A stretch of 64,000 nt of DNA from the NCBI GenBank assembly GCA_009379735.1, contig WHTB01000001.1, positions 1 to 64,000 on the forward strand. Direction: 5' to 3'. The notes under the pieces were generated by a model that was not told where the DNA came from, did not search any database, and saw only the letters and a program-made list of their open reading frames with translations. Source of the DNA: Propionibacteriales bacterium. GTDB taxonomy: Bacteria > Actinomycetota > Actinomycetes > Propionibacteriales > Nocardioidaceae. The first letter of the stretch is position 1. Each line of letters opens with the position of its first letter. Below are positions 33,688-40,960 of this stretch, one piece after another. The position numbers and the translations under genes were made by a program.

Positions 33688-35147
33688 ATCGTCTCCTCGG
33701 ACAGGCTGGTCCACAGCAGCATCAGGGCGTAGGAGCGCCACGGCCGCCAGCCCTCCGCCAGCGCGGCGGCCTGGGTCGGATCACCCCCGGCACGGGTCAG
33801 GGCGTGCCGTACCCCTACGTCGGTCGGCAGGAAGATGTCCGGGTCACCGAGCGCGCGCATCGCGATGTAGCCCGCGGTCCAGGGGCCGATGCCCGGCACC
33901 GCCAGCATCGAGGCAATGGCCGTCTCACGGTCGGCGCTGCGGTCGAGCCGCACGTCGCCGGTCGCGATCGCCGCGCACAACCCGGTGAGGGCTCGCCCGC
34001 GAGCGCGTGGCATCGGCAGCGACTCGGGGTCGATCGCGGCCAACGTCTCCGCGTCGGGAAACAGGTGGGTGAGGTCGGCTGACGGCGACGCGAGCGGGGT
34101 GCCGTGCTCCTGCACGAGGCGGGCGGCGATCGTACGGGCGCCTTCCACCGAGATCTGCTGCCCGATCACCGCGCGGACGGCGATCTCGGTGCCGTCAACA
34201 TGGCCCGGCACCCGTAGCCCGGGGTGCCGCCGGACCAGCGGGGCGAGCATCGGGTCGCCACCAAGGGCGGTGGTCACCGCGTTGGGGTCGGCGTCGAGGT
34301 CCAGGACCCGTCGACTGCGCTCGACCGCCGAGGGGATGTCGCGGAGGTCGTGCACCCGCAGCGTGCAGCTCACCTCGTCGTCGGTCGGCGTGAGCTCGAC
34401 CACCCCCGGGCCGTGCGGGAGCCGGAGGGTACGGCGGTAGCGGCCGTCCGTGACCGACTCGACCCCGGCTACGGCGCGCAGGGCCAGGAAGGTGAGCAGC
34501 GGACCGGCGTCGAACGGCGTACGCATGGCCAGCCGGATCGACAGACCCGGCCCGCAGACCCCCCGCTTCGCCTTGCTGCGCAGCAGGCTGGGGGTTGCGG
34601 CGTAGACCCCGTTGATCGTCTCGTTGAACTGCCGCACGCTGGCGAAACCGGCCGCAAACGCCACGTCGGCCAGCGACAGGTCGGTCGTCTCAATCAGGAC
34701 CCGGGCCGTCTGCGCTCGGCGGGCTCGAGCCAGGGCGAGCGGACCCGCACCCACCTGCTCGACCAGCACCCGGTTGAGATGGCGGGTCGTGTAGCCGACC
34801 CGACGCGCCAGGCCCGGAACTCCGTCCCGCTCGACGACGCCGTCGTTGATCAGTCGCATGGTGCGGCCGGCGAGGTCGGCGCGGATATCCCACTCGGGAG
34901 ACCCGGGTGTGGCGTCCGGCCGGCAGCGGCGGCAGGCCCGGAAGCCCGCCACCTGAGCGGCCGCTGCGGAGACGTAGAACACGAGGTTCTTGCGCCGGGG
35001 TGTGACTGCCGGGCAGGACGGTCGGCAGTAGATCCCGGTTGTACGCACCGCGGAGTAGAAGACGCCGTCGAACCGGCGGTCGCGGCTCGTCACGGCGCGG
35101 TAGCAGCGATCGTCGTCGAGGATCGGTGCGGCGTTCACCTGGCCCAT
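33684..35147 (-). CDS. Ada-AlkA fusion: AraC-type regulator plus 3-methyladenine glycosylase
   Basis: A 487-residue fusion. Residues 1-80 are the Ada zinc domain with four cysteines (YCRPSC and CRRCRP), in which the methyl-phosphotriester acceptor lies. Residues 85-180 are an AraC helix-turn-helix (RHLNRVLVEQ, LADVAFAAGFASVRQFNE). Residues 195-487 are AlkA, with the helix-hairpin-helix VPGIGPWTAGYIAMRAL and catalytic Asp in FLPTDVGVR. It probably induces itself and ogt on methylation damage. The start at ATG 35147 is favoured because residues 1-10 lead directly into the DDRCYRAV motif. The tRNA-Glu repeat begins 29 bases upstream, which may have displaced native promoter sequence. Confidence 0.92.
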   Translation of the reverse strand: MGQVNAAPILDDDRCYRAVTSRDRRFDGVFYSAVRTTGIYCRPSCPAVTPRRKNLVFYVSAAAAQVAGFRACRRCRPDATPGSPEWDIRADLAGRTMRLINDGVVERDGVPGLARRVGYTTRHLNRVLVEQVGAGPLALARARRAQTARVLIETTDLSLADVAFAAGFASVRQFNETINGVYAATPSLLRSKAKRGVCGPGLSIRLAMRTPFDAGPLLTFLALRAVAGVESVTDGRYRRTLRLPHGPGVVELTPTDDEVSCTLRVHDLRDIPSAVERSRRVLDLDADPNAVTTALGGDPMLAPLVRRHPGLRVPGHVDGTEIAVRAVIGQQISVEGARTIAARLVQEHGTPLASPSADLTHLFPDAETLAAIDPESLPMPRARGRALTGLCAAIATGDVRLDRSADRETAIASMLAVPGIGPWTAGYIAMRALGDPDIFLPTDVGVRHALTRAGGDPTQAAALAEGWRPWRSYALMLLWTSLSEETI

Positions 35148-35220
35148 CCTGCCGCAGGGCTCGGACAGTTTCTGGCGGGAATCGGACATCGATGTCTGGC
35201 GGCCGGAGCAGGAGACGGCG

Positions 35221-35251
35221 AAGGCCCCTCCGACTCGCTCGGAGGGGCCTT
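35221..35251 (-). terminator. Terminator in the left direct repeat
   Basis: AAGGCCCCTCCGA (35221-35233) and TCGGAGGGGCCTT (35239-35251) form a perfect 13-bp stem with a 5-base loop. It duplicates the tRNA-Glu terminator at 38775-38801 and now follows only a tRNA fragment. Confidence 0.7.
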
Positions 35252-35260
35252 CGCGCCCGG

Positions 35261-35311
35261 TAGCCCCGACGGGATTCGAACCCGCGCTACCGCCTTGAGA
35301 GGGCGGCGTGC
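35261..35311 (-). pseudogene. tRNA-Glu fragment (3' 51 bases)
   Basis: On the minus strand this is identical to the anticodon arm, variable region, T arm and 3' acceptor strand of tRNA-Glu(CTC) at 38813-38885. The 5' 22 bases are replaced by unrelated sequence from 35312 onward. This is the remnant expected at the distal end of an element integrated into the tRNA gene. Confidence 0.9.
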
Positions 35312-35666
35312 GCGCCACGGCTCGCTTGATTCTGACCTGCGGCGTAGCACCGATCGGCTCCTCATAACGAGAAAACCTGGGGCACGTACTTGGCACAAGC
35401 GCCCAGTGAGGGCGCAGCAGCCTAGCGGCGAACGGCATGTATGCGTCGCTCAGCGGTATTCATCTGACTTGACCGCGGCCGCCTCGGCCACCCGCCCAGA
35501 TCGGCGCCGGCCAGGAAACGCCACAGCGTCGACATACCCGGCAACCGGTTGGACCCACGCAACGCCGTGGTGGCCGGGTTAGCCAGCAAGGGACCGGTCG
35601 GAGAGGAAGTCACCGCCGTCATGGAGGATCTCCGACAGTGCCCGGTAGCACTCGCCGCCGGCATAG

Positions 35667-36038
35667 CCGCCCGGGCCGGTCGGGAGCAGGCCATGCCGAT
35701 CGGCCTCGGCCACCAAGTTCAATCTCGACCGGTCACCCGGCCAGTACCCATCCGACTACCTCGCCTGGCGCGAGCACCGCAGACGCGACCCGGACAGCGC
35801 GCTGCATGGAGGGGAAAGCCTCAGCACATTCGCCCACCGCGCTGCGCTGGCCGCAGCCACCGCCGATGACCTCACAGCCAAGCACGGTGCGGTGCTGATC
35901 GTGTCCCACCGGCTGCTGATCGGCGCCGTCGCCGCCCATGGCCGCGGATGCAGCGACCCCGCCGCCATCTTCCGCGACGCCAGCGCCTTCCGCCTCAACC
36001 CCCGCCCACCTCTGGGTCACACCACCCCGGGACAAATC
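35667..36038 (+). pseudogene. Histidine-phosphatase (phosphoglycerate-mutase-like) fragment
   Basis: One frame without a start codon reads YPSDYLAWREHRRRDP, then GGESLSTFAHRA and AVLIVSHRLLIGAVAAHG. These are the GGES and VSH(x)I signatures of the C-terminal half of the histidine-phosphatase superfamily. The N-terminal RHG catalytic motif is missing, and stops at 35580, 35646 and 35664 close the frame upstream. The frame then runs without a stop into the methyltransferase gene. It is inactive as it stands. Confidence 0.5.
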
Positions 36039-36806
36039 ATGACCGACGATCACGCCGACGAGAAGCTCCTGCCGTACGAATCCGAACCCGAGCGGCAGAT
36101 CCGCTACCGGTTCGCCCACCTGCTGGCATCCACGCCCATCCCGCCCGACGAACTCGGCGACAATCTGACCCTGTACCTGCGGCGCCAGCCGCTGACCGAC
36201 CTGCTCTCCCTCGACGCGCTCTACCGGATGGTCCTGGACGTCCCCGGCGTGATCATGGAGTTCGGCGTGCACCGCGGACGCCACCTCGCCGCCCTCACCG
36301 CGCTACGCGGCGCCTACGAGCCCTACCACCCGCACCGCCGAATCATCGGCTTCGACACCTTCACCGGCTTCCCCGACGTGACCGCGATCGACGCCACCAA
36401 CCCCAGCGCCGTGCCCGGCCGGTTCAGCCTCACCGATAGCTACGTGCTTCACCTACGCGACGTGCTCGCCACCCACGAGGCGGCCGAACACCTCGGACAC
36501 ATCCGGCGGACCCTGATCTTCGAGGGTGACGTCCGCGAAACACTGCCTTGCTACCTGACCGACAACCCGCACACCGTCATCGCGCTCGCCTACTTCGACC
36601 TCGACCTCTATGAACCGACCCGCCACACGATCGACGCCCTCAAGCCCTACCTCACACGAGGCAGCGTGCTCGCGTTCGACCAACTCGCCCACGCCAAGTG
36701 GCCCGGGGAGACAGCGGCACTACGCGACGCCGTCGGCATCGGCAACTGCAGCCTGCGCTGTCTGCCTGGTCGTGCCACGCCGGTCTACCTGCGCTGGGGC
36801 GAATGA
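36039..36806 (+). CDS. TylF/MycF-type SAM-dependent O-methyltransferase
   Basis: A 255-residue methyltransferase of the macrocin/sugar O-methyltransferase family. It shows VIMEFGVHRGRHLAALTAL (SAM loop, about 70-88), FDTFTGFPDV, the metal and base site YFDLDLYEPTRHTID, and GSVLAFDQLAHAKWPGE. Such enzymes methylate deoxysugars in natural products or cell-surface glycans. It sits alone in the island without sugar-biosynthesis neighbours, so the substrate is unknown. The ATG at 36039 is chosen for homology; the open frame extends back into the phosphatase fragment. It is convergent with the NUDIX gene with a 6-base gap. Confidence 0.8.
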   Translation: MTDDHADEKLLPYESEPERQIRYRFAHLLASTPIPPDELGDNLTLYLRRQPLTDLLSLDALYRMVLDVPGVIMEFGVHRGRHLAALTALRGAYEPYHPHRRIIGFDTFTGFPDVTAIDATNPSAVPGRFSLTDSYVLHLRDVLATHEAAEHLGHIRRTLIFEGDVRETLPCYLTDNPHTVIALAYFDLDLYEPTRHTIDALKPYLTRGSVLAFDQLAHAKWPGETAALRDAVGIGNCSLRCLPGRATPVYLRWGE

Positions 36807-36812
36807 GAACGG

Positions 36813-37298
36813 TCAGGCGACGCCGGCCTCCAGCAGCAGCGCCTCCCGGTTGGCCAGGATGAACTCCTTCAACGCCGAAGGCTTCAGGTCGATCGCGGCC
36901 AGCTTGTCACCAAGCAGGTCAACGCGCTCCAGCTCATAGCCTCCCCGCGATGAATCACCGAACTCAGGTCCGGTCCTAGTCGACTGGTCGAGCCTGGTCA
37001 GCCGGGCCACGAAGAAGTGCTGCACCGCCACACCCACCTCCGACGGCGAACTGAACAGGAACACCTGCGAGGCGCCCGAGGCTTCCGCCCCCAGCTCCTC
37101 GGACAGCTCACGGTACAGCGCCGCCTCCAACGAAACGTCGGTGTCCTCGACACCACCCCCAGGGGCCGTCCAGTACGGCGCCTGACCCGACTTAGTCCGC
37201 TTGATCAACACCAGCCGGCCGTCGGCATCGATCAAGATCGTCCGCGCCGCGCGCCGCCCCACCGTCACCGTCAACTGTTCCGTCACGACGCACAGCAT
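36813..37298 (-). CDS. NUDIX hydrolase
   Basis: A 161-residue NUDIX protein. ARTILIDADGRLVLIKR precedes the NUDIX box around GGGVEDTDVSLEAALYRELS, continuing EELGA. The RELxEELG metal-binding core is intact, but the spacing before it carries one extra residue relative to Gx5Ex7RE. Such enzymes hydrolyse nucleoside diphosphate derivatives, but the substrate is unknown. The ATG at 37298 has GGAGG 8 bases upstream, and a GTG at 37313 is an alternative. It lies inside the island. Confidence 0.78.
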   Translation of the reverse strand: MLCVVTEQLTVTVGRRAARTILIDADGRLVLIKRTKSGQAPYWTAPGGGVEDTDVSLEAALYRELSEELGAEASGASQVFLFSSPSEVGVAVQHFFVARLTRLDQSTRTGPEFGDSSRGGYELERVDLLGDKLAAIDLKPSALKEFILANREALLLEAGVA

Positions 37299-37338
37299 AC
37301 GTTGAGCCTCCACCTACGCCCGACGAGCGGGCAGGACC

Positions 37339-37635
37339 TCACCCCGCCGCCGCGGAGGCCCGGACACCCATCGCCAGCGTCTCGTCCAGCCATGCCAGGA
37401 ACGCCGATGTACTGCCATCGAAGTGCTCGCGCACGCGCTGCTGGATCGCGCCGTTCTCGTGGCCAGGCACGAAGTCCCGCTCCGTCTGCTGCCCACACCC
37501 GTAGCCACAAGCCCGCACCCGCAGATCCGTCTCGCCGGGCAGGTGCCGTAGGTGATGGAGTTCTGCGAGACATTGCCCCCGGGCGGTCCCGGCCAGCGAT
37601 GTCTCGACTTGGCTCAGCGCCGGCGTGCCTGCCAC
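37339..37635 (-). CDS. Small Cys-containing protein of the island, unknown
   Basis: A 98-residue frame whose C-terminal ~58 residues read VRACGYGCGQQTERDFVPGH, then ENGAIQQRVREHF and FLAWLDETL. This pattern (CxxxC, F-x-P-G-H, then a W-x-D end) is familiar from short actinobacterial proteins of unknown role. The first ~40 residues look unlike it, so the true start may be further in or the gene may be a truncated remnant. It lies 40 bases upstream of the NUDIX gene on the same strand. Confidence 0.45.
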   Translation of the reverse strand: MAGTPALSQVETSLAGTARGQCLAELHHLRHLPGETDLRVRACGYGCGQQTERDFVPGHENGAIQQRVREHFDGSTSAFLAWLDETLAMGVRASAAAG

Positions 37636-37810
37636 CCAGGGTTGCCGAAGGGGCCGGGCATTCCGTCGAGGCCCTACTGTCCATCTACACCACGTGCATC
37701 GACGGCAACGCCGCTCAGCACCGAGTCATGATCGACGCCACCCTCGGCGACCGACCCAGCCGAAAACTTGGCCGCGCTTTTGCCAGAAGGGGGCCTCCAT
37801 CTAGGCATCC

Positions 37811-38716
37811 TTGACGGTGGTCGTGAACCATGGGGCTGGCAGGGACTTACCCGCCGTCGTACGCGGAGCGCACCTAGTTCGACGAGACTGGGAGTGTCTG
37901 GACTACCGGGACTGGCTGCGCTGGCCGAACGGGTTCTGTTGTCTTCACTGCAGGGGCGCCGTCGCGTGGCGGATTGCGGACTCGAGGTGGAGGTGCAGCG
38001 GGTGTGACCGGGAAGGTGTCGGCGAAGGCGGGCACTATCTTCGATAAGACCCGGACGCCGGCTGACTGTGTGGTTCACCCGGCCTGGGGATGGTCGCGGA
38101 CGAGGTCGGGGTCTCGGCGTCCCAGGTCCAGCGAGAGGTGGGCTGGGGTCGTACCAGACGGCGTGAGCGATGCCGCACCGCTAGCGGTCGGTGATAGTCG
38201 GTCCCGGCCGGAACAGGCTGCGTGGTGATGTCGAGGTCGACGAGTCGTTCCTGGCGGTCAAGCCGGGCCGCGGGGCGCTGGGGCAGGTGCTTTTCGCGGG
38301 GGGCTGTCGAACTTGACCGCGCGGCTTCGGCGGCGCCCGGCTCGGCGTCATCCCTGACGCCAGCGCGGTCAGCCTGAGCGCGTTCCTGGACGCCAGCGTC
38401 GAGCCCGGCAGCCGCGTGGTCACCGACGGCTGGTCGGCCTTCCCTCGCGCCACCCGGGACAGCTACGAGCACACCGGTGTCTCGGTGGCCGCCTCCGGCC
38501 TGGCCGCGGACGAGGAGCTGCCGGCGGTCCACCGGGTGTTCTCCCTGGTGAAGCGCTGGCTGGTGGCGCAATGCAGGTCTCAGTCAGCCCCGAGCACTTG
38601 CAGGCCCACTTCGATGAGTGGGTGTCCGGTTCAACCGGCGACAATCGCGCAGTCGGGCCCGCGCTCTTCCACGCCCTCCTACGCCACGCGGTTGGCGGCG
38701 AACCCGTGACCTACCA
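37811..38716 (+). pseudogene. IS1595-family transposase, frameshifted remnant
   Basis: Pieces of one transposase appear in order across different frames. First is a zinc-ribbon N-terminus (WLRWPNGFCCLHCRGAVAW, then RWRCSGC, 37811-38047). AGTIFDKTRTP follows in a shifted frame near 38029, then VEVDESFLAVKPGRG near 38230, the first DDE aspartate region. SVEPGSRVVTDGWSAFPRA follows near 38400, the second catalytic aspartate. The end is SPEHLQAHFDEWV then LFHALLRHAVGGEPVTYQSL (38583-38720). Several frameshifts make it inactive. It abuts the right direct repeat. Confidence 0.8.
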
Positions 38717-38727
38717 GTCGCTTCTAA

Positions 38728-38863
38728 CGGGAATCGGACATCGACGTCTGGCGGTCCGGGCCAAAGACGGCGAGGGCCCCTCCGACTCGCTCGGAGGGGC
38801 CTTCGCGCCCGGTAGCCCCGACGGGATTCGAACCCGCGCTACCGCCTTGAGAGGGCGGCGTGC
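38728..38863. repeat. Island-flanking direct repeat, right copy
   Basis: This matches 35176-35311 at 128 of 136 positions. The eight differences all fall in the first 47 bases, and the tRNA-Glu part and terminator are identical. It joins without a break to the rest of the intact tRNA-Glu. Confidence 0.9.
38775..38801 (-). terminator. tRNA-Glu terminator
   Basis: GGCCCCTCCGA (38775-38785) and TCGGAGGGGCC (38791-38801) form an 11-bp stem with a 5-base loop, 12 bases past the tRNA 3' end. Confidence 0.75.
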
Positions 38864-38885
38864 TAGGCCACTACACAACGGGGCC
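38813..38885 (-). tRNA. tRNA-Glu (anticodon CTC)
   Basis: A 73-base cloverleaf: acceptor GGCCCCG with CGGGGCT plus discriminator A, D arm with AGTGGCCTAGCA, anticodon stem CCGCC-CTCTCAA-GGCGG (anticodon CTC), and T arm GCGGG-TTCGAAT-CCCGT. No CCA is encoded. It is downstream of tRNA-Gln on the same strand, and its 3' 51 bases are duplicated at 35261-35311. Confidence 0.96.
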
Positions 38886-38930
38886 GGGAGTGACGGACAC
38901 TACCGGATGCGCTCCGGCAGCGGCCAATCG

Positions 38931-39002
38931 CTGGGGTACTAGGACTCGAACCTAGACTAACTGGACCAGAACCAGTCGGGCTGCCAATTACCCCATACCC
39001 CA
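38931..39002 (-). tRNA. tRNA-Gln (anticodon CTG)
   Basis: A 72-base cloverleaf: acceptor TGGGGTA with TACCCCA plus discriminator G, anticodon stem ACTGG-TTCTGGT-CCAGT (anticodon CTG), and T loop TTCGAGT. No CCA is encoded. It is 45 bases upstream of tRNA-Glu and probably co-transcribed with it. gltX lies nearby, as in M. tuberculosis. Confidence 0.96.
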
Positions 39003-39107
39003 TGGAGTTCACAGCCGCGGGATCTGTGTGTGCTGTCCCAGGGCCGCAGGAGAGATTACCCGAGCCGAGCGCCCAGGGCCAAAACGCCACCGACCCGGCC
39101 AGACTAC

Positions 39108-39326
39108 TTCGCGCCGAGCTTGCAGAACCTGCCCACCACAGACGTACATAAGCGCAACCTCGGCGGGAGGGTGGGGGCAGACGCCCACGTCACCCACTCG
39201 ACCGAAGTGCAGACCAGCTGCGCGCCACGACTCCTTCGCGCCGAGGTTGCACTTGCCCACCACAGACGTACATAAGCGCAACCTCGACGCGAAGGTCTGG
39301 GACATAAGCGCAACCTCGACGCGAAG
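39108..39326. repeat. Duplicated array of CGCGCCGAGGTTGC-family repeats
   Basis: The 338-base gap between tRNA-Gln and the reductase gene contains two copies of a ~60-base unit. Each begins TTCGCGCCGAGSTTGCA (39108 and 39235), continues CCCACCACAGACGTACATAA and ends GCGCAACCTCG with CGGG or ACGCGAAG. A third half-unit, CATAAGCGCAACCTCGACGC, follows at 39303. The ends are inverse copies, so each unit can fold into a hairpin. No gene is present. Confidence 0.85.
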
Positions 39327-39340
39327 GATGGGACCGGCAG

Positions 39341-39877
39341 TCAGGGCTGCACGGTGTAGTGCAGGATGGCGAAGTCGCCGACCGTCTCCACCTGGTCGAG
39401 CCGCATCGGTGCGTCGACCCTGGCCGGCAGCAACGGAGCGCCCCCGCCCAGCGTGACCGGAGCGACGGCGAGCACGATCTCGTCGAGCAGACCGCGCTCG
39501 GCGAACTGCGCGACGAGGTCGCCGCCTCCGACCAGCCACACGTTGCGCTCGCCGGCGGACGCGACCATCGCGGTGTGCACCTCGGCGACGTCGTCACGCG
39601 TGAACACGATGTCGGCGCCTTCGAACCGCGGCAGGTCGCGGTGGGTGAAGACCCAGGTGGTCCGGCCCTCGTACGGCCAGTGGTCGTGCTCCTCGGCCAG
39701 GATGAACTCGTACGTCGACGCACCCATCGCGAGCGCGCCGACGTCGGCGAAGAACGACTCGTAGTGCTCCCCCAGCCCGGCCGTGCCGTTGAACTGGAAC
39801 AGCCAGTCGAGCTTGTTGTCGGCATCGGCGATAAAGCCGTCGATGCTGCCGGCGACGTAGTACTGCGTGCGTGTCAT
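39341..39877 (-). CDS. Dihydrofolate reductase/RibD C-terminal-family reductase
   Basis: A 178-residue single-domain protein: YYVAGSIDGFIADADNKLDW at the N-terminus, GALAMGASTYEFIL, VWLVGGGDLVAQFAERGLLD (NADPH loop), and VTLGGGAPLLPA near the end. Members are annotated as YyaP/YwjB-type reductases, and the physiological substrate is unknown. The ATG at 39877 is the family start; the 480-residue frame that continues upstream is antisense-like and overlaps the CPBP gene. It is preceded by a palindromic repeat cluster at its 3' side. Confidence 0.87.
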   Translation of the reverse strand: MTRTQYYVAGSIDGFIADADNKLDWLFQFNGTAGLGEHYESFFADVGALAMGASTYEFILAEEHDHWPYEGRTTWVFTHRDLPRFEGADIVFTRDDVAEVHTAMVASAGERNVWLVGGGDLVAQFAERGLLDEIVLAVAPVTLGGGAPLLPARVDAPMRLDQVETVGDFAILHYTVQP

Positions 39878-39912
39878 ATGCCCACTGTGCACGACGGCAC
39901 CGACGGGTCGGG

Positions 39913-40944
39913 TCAGCCATCGGGAGGGCCGGCCGTGACGTTGGTCAGCGCCTTGCGTCGTGACCACCACAGCACCAGCGCGGCAAACACCAGCAGGTTG
40001 GCGATGTCGGAGATCAGCGTGTCCCAGCCTGCCTCGGAGAGGTTCAACGTGTCGTTGATCCCGCCGGCCGCCGCCGCCAGCAGCAGCACAAACACGTTGT
40101 TGACGATGTGCAGCGCGATGCCGGCCTCGAGCCCCCCGGTGACCATCACCAGGGCACCGGCGACCAGCCCGAACAGGAACCGGTCGGTGAACAGCGGGAG
40201 GTTCTGGGAGCCGTGCGCCAGCGCGAACAGCAGCGACGTCAGCACCAGCGTGAACCACCGAACCCGGACCAGCGCCCCGAACGCCTGCAGGAGGTAGCCG
40301 CGGAAGGCGTACTCCTCCGCCGCACTCTGCAGCGGCTGGGTGAGCACGATCACCACAAGGAAGGCGATCGTGGTCGTCGTGGACACCGACTGTGAGTCGT
40401 CGGTGTCGACGGGCACCGTGTCGCTGCCGAGGATCAGCGACGACCCGACCGCGAACAGCACAAGCGCGACCACGGCAAGCCCGATGAACTGCAGCAGCAG
40501 ACGCCAGCGCAGCCCCGGGCGCACCGACGACAGCCAGCGCGGCCGCATGCCGTGGAAGAACCGGATCGCCATCCAGGTGATCGGGATCAGCGCCGCGAGC
40601 GACAGGTTGATCGCGAGCAGGCTGCTCGGCGTGATGGTGGAGCTGAGGAGGTCGTTGAAGAAGCTGCCCGCATGGTCCGGCGAGAAGACGGCCAGACCGG
40701 CGCCGACCGCGCCCGAGACCAGCAGCGGGCCGACGAGGACGCCGGTCGAGACGACGAACAGGATGCCGACGATCGGCCGCCACGGGTGGTAGCTCGGGGT
40801 GCGCAGGATCCGGTGGTACGGCTCCGGCCCGGCGTGGGCGTGCGACGGCGGCGCGGCCCGCCCCCAGCCCGGTGGTGGAGCCGGTGGAGGTGCCGGCGGT
40901 CCACCGTGCCCATACGGATCGCCGTAGCCGCCCGACCCACTCAT
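39913..40944 (-). CDS. CPBP-family intramembrane metalloprotease
   Basis: A 343-residue membrane protein. A Pro/Gly-rich cytoplasmic N-terminus (about 1-50, PPAPPPAPPPGW) precedes about eight hydrophobic segments. The CPBP/Abi catalytic motifs are EEYAFRGYLLQ, ALAHG, and HIVNNVF in the last helices. The family includes CAAX-type prenyl proteases and bacteriocin-immunity proteins, and the bacterial substrate is unknown. The ATG at 40944 has GGGGGAG 6 bases upstream. It follows gltX by 16 bases. Confidence 0.88.
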   Translation of the reverse strand: MSGSGGYGDPYGHGGPPAPPPAPPPGWGRAAPPSHAHAGPEPYHRILRTPSYHPWRPIVGILFVVSTGVLVGPLLVSGAVGAGLAVFSPDHAGSFFNDLLSSTITPSSLLAINLSLAALIPITWMAIRFFHGMRPRWLSSVRPGLRWRLLLQFIGLAVVALVLFAVGSSLILGSDTVPVDTDDSQSVSTTTTIAFLVVIVLTQPLQSAAEEYAFRGYLLQAFGALVRVRWFTLVLTSLLFALAHGSQNLPLFTDRFLFGLVAGALVMVTGGLEAGIALHIVNNVFVLLLAAAAGGINDTLNLSEAGWDTLISDIANLLVFAALVLWWSRRKALTNVTAGPPDG

Positions 40945-40960
40945 CTCCGCTCCCCCGACC

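Larger units (their letters stand above)
35176..35311. repeat. Island-flanking direct repeat, left copy
   Basis: This 136-bp segment matches 38728-38863 at 128 positions, and its last 89 bases (35223-35311) are identical to 38775-38863. It contains a terminator and the 3' 51 bases of tRNA-Glu. Identity stops abruptly at 35312, where the island begins. Confidence 0.9.
35312..38727. mobile_element. Decayed genomic island integrated at tRNA-Glu
   Basis: This segment lies between two copies of a 136-bp direct repeat carrying tRNA-Glu sequence, with the intact tRNA gene at the right end and a fragment at the left. Inside are a start-less histidine-phosphatase fragment, a TylF-like methyltransferase, a NUDIX hydrolase, a small Cys protein and a frameshifted IS1595-type transposase. 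None belongs to the surrounding core operons. No integrase remains. The 355 bases at 35312-35666 hold no gene I can support. Integration by a lost tRNA-targeting integrase is the simplest reading. Confidence 0.75.

Noticed and set aside
35261-35311. A second functional tRNA-Glu
   Set aside because: The 5' 22 bases that form the acceptor strand and D arm are missing, so no cloverleaf can form.
34224-35582. 452-residue plus-strand frame across ada-alkA and the left direct repeat
   Set aside because: It is antisense to the strongly supported Ada-AlkA gene and continues into the tRNA fragment.
37674-38078. 134-residue minus-strand frame in the island
   Set aside because: It is antisense to the IS1595-type transposase remnant whose zinc-ribbon residues are recognisable on the plus strand.
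39108-39326. Possible CRISPR array
   Set aside because: Only two and a half units exist, the units include inverse ends and a shared core, there are no regular unique spacers, and no cas genes are present.
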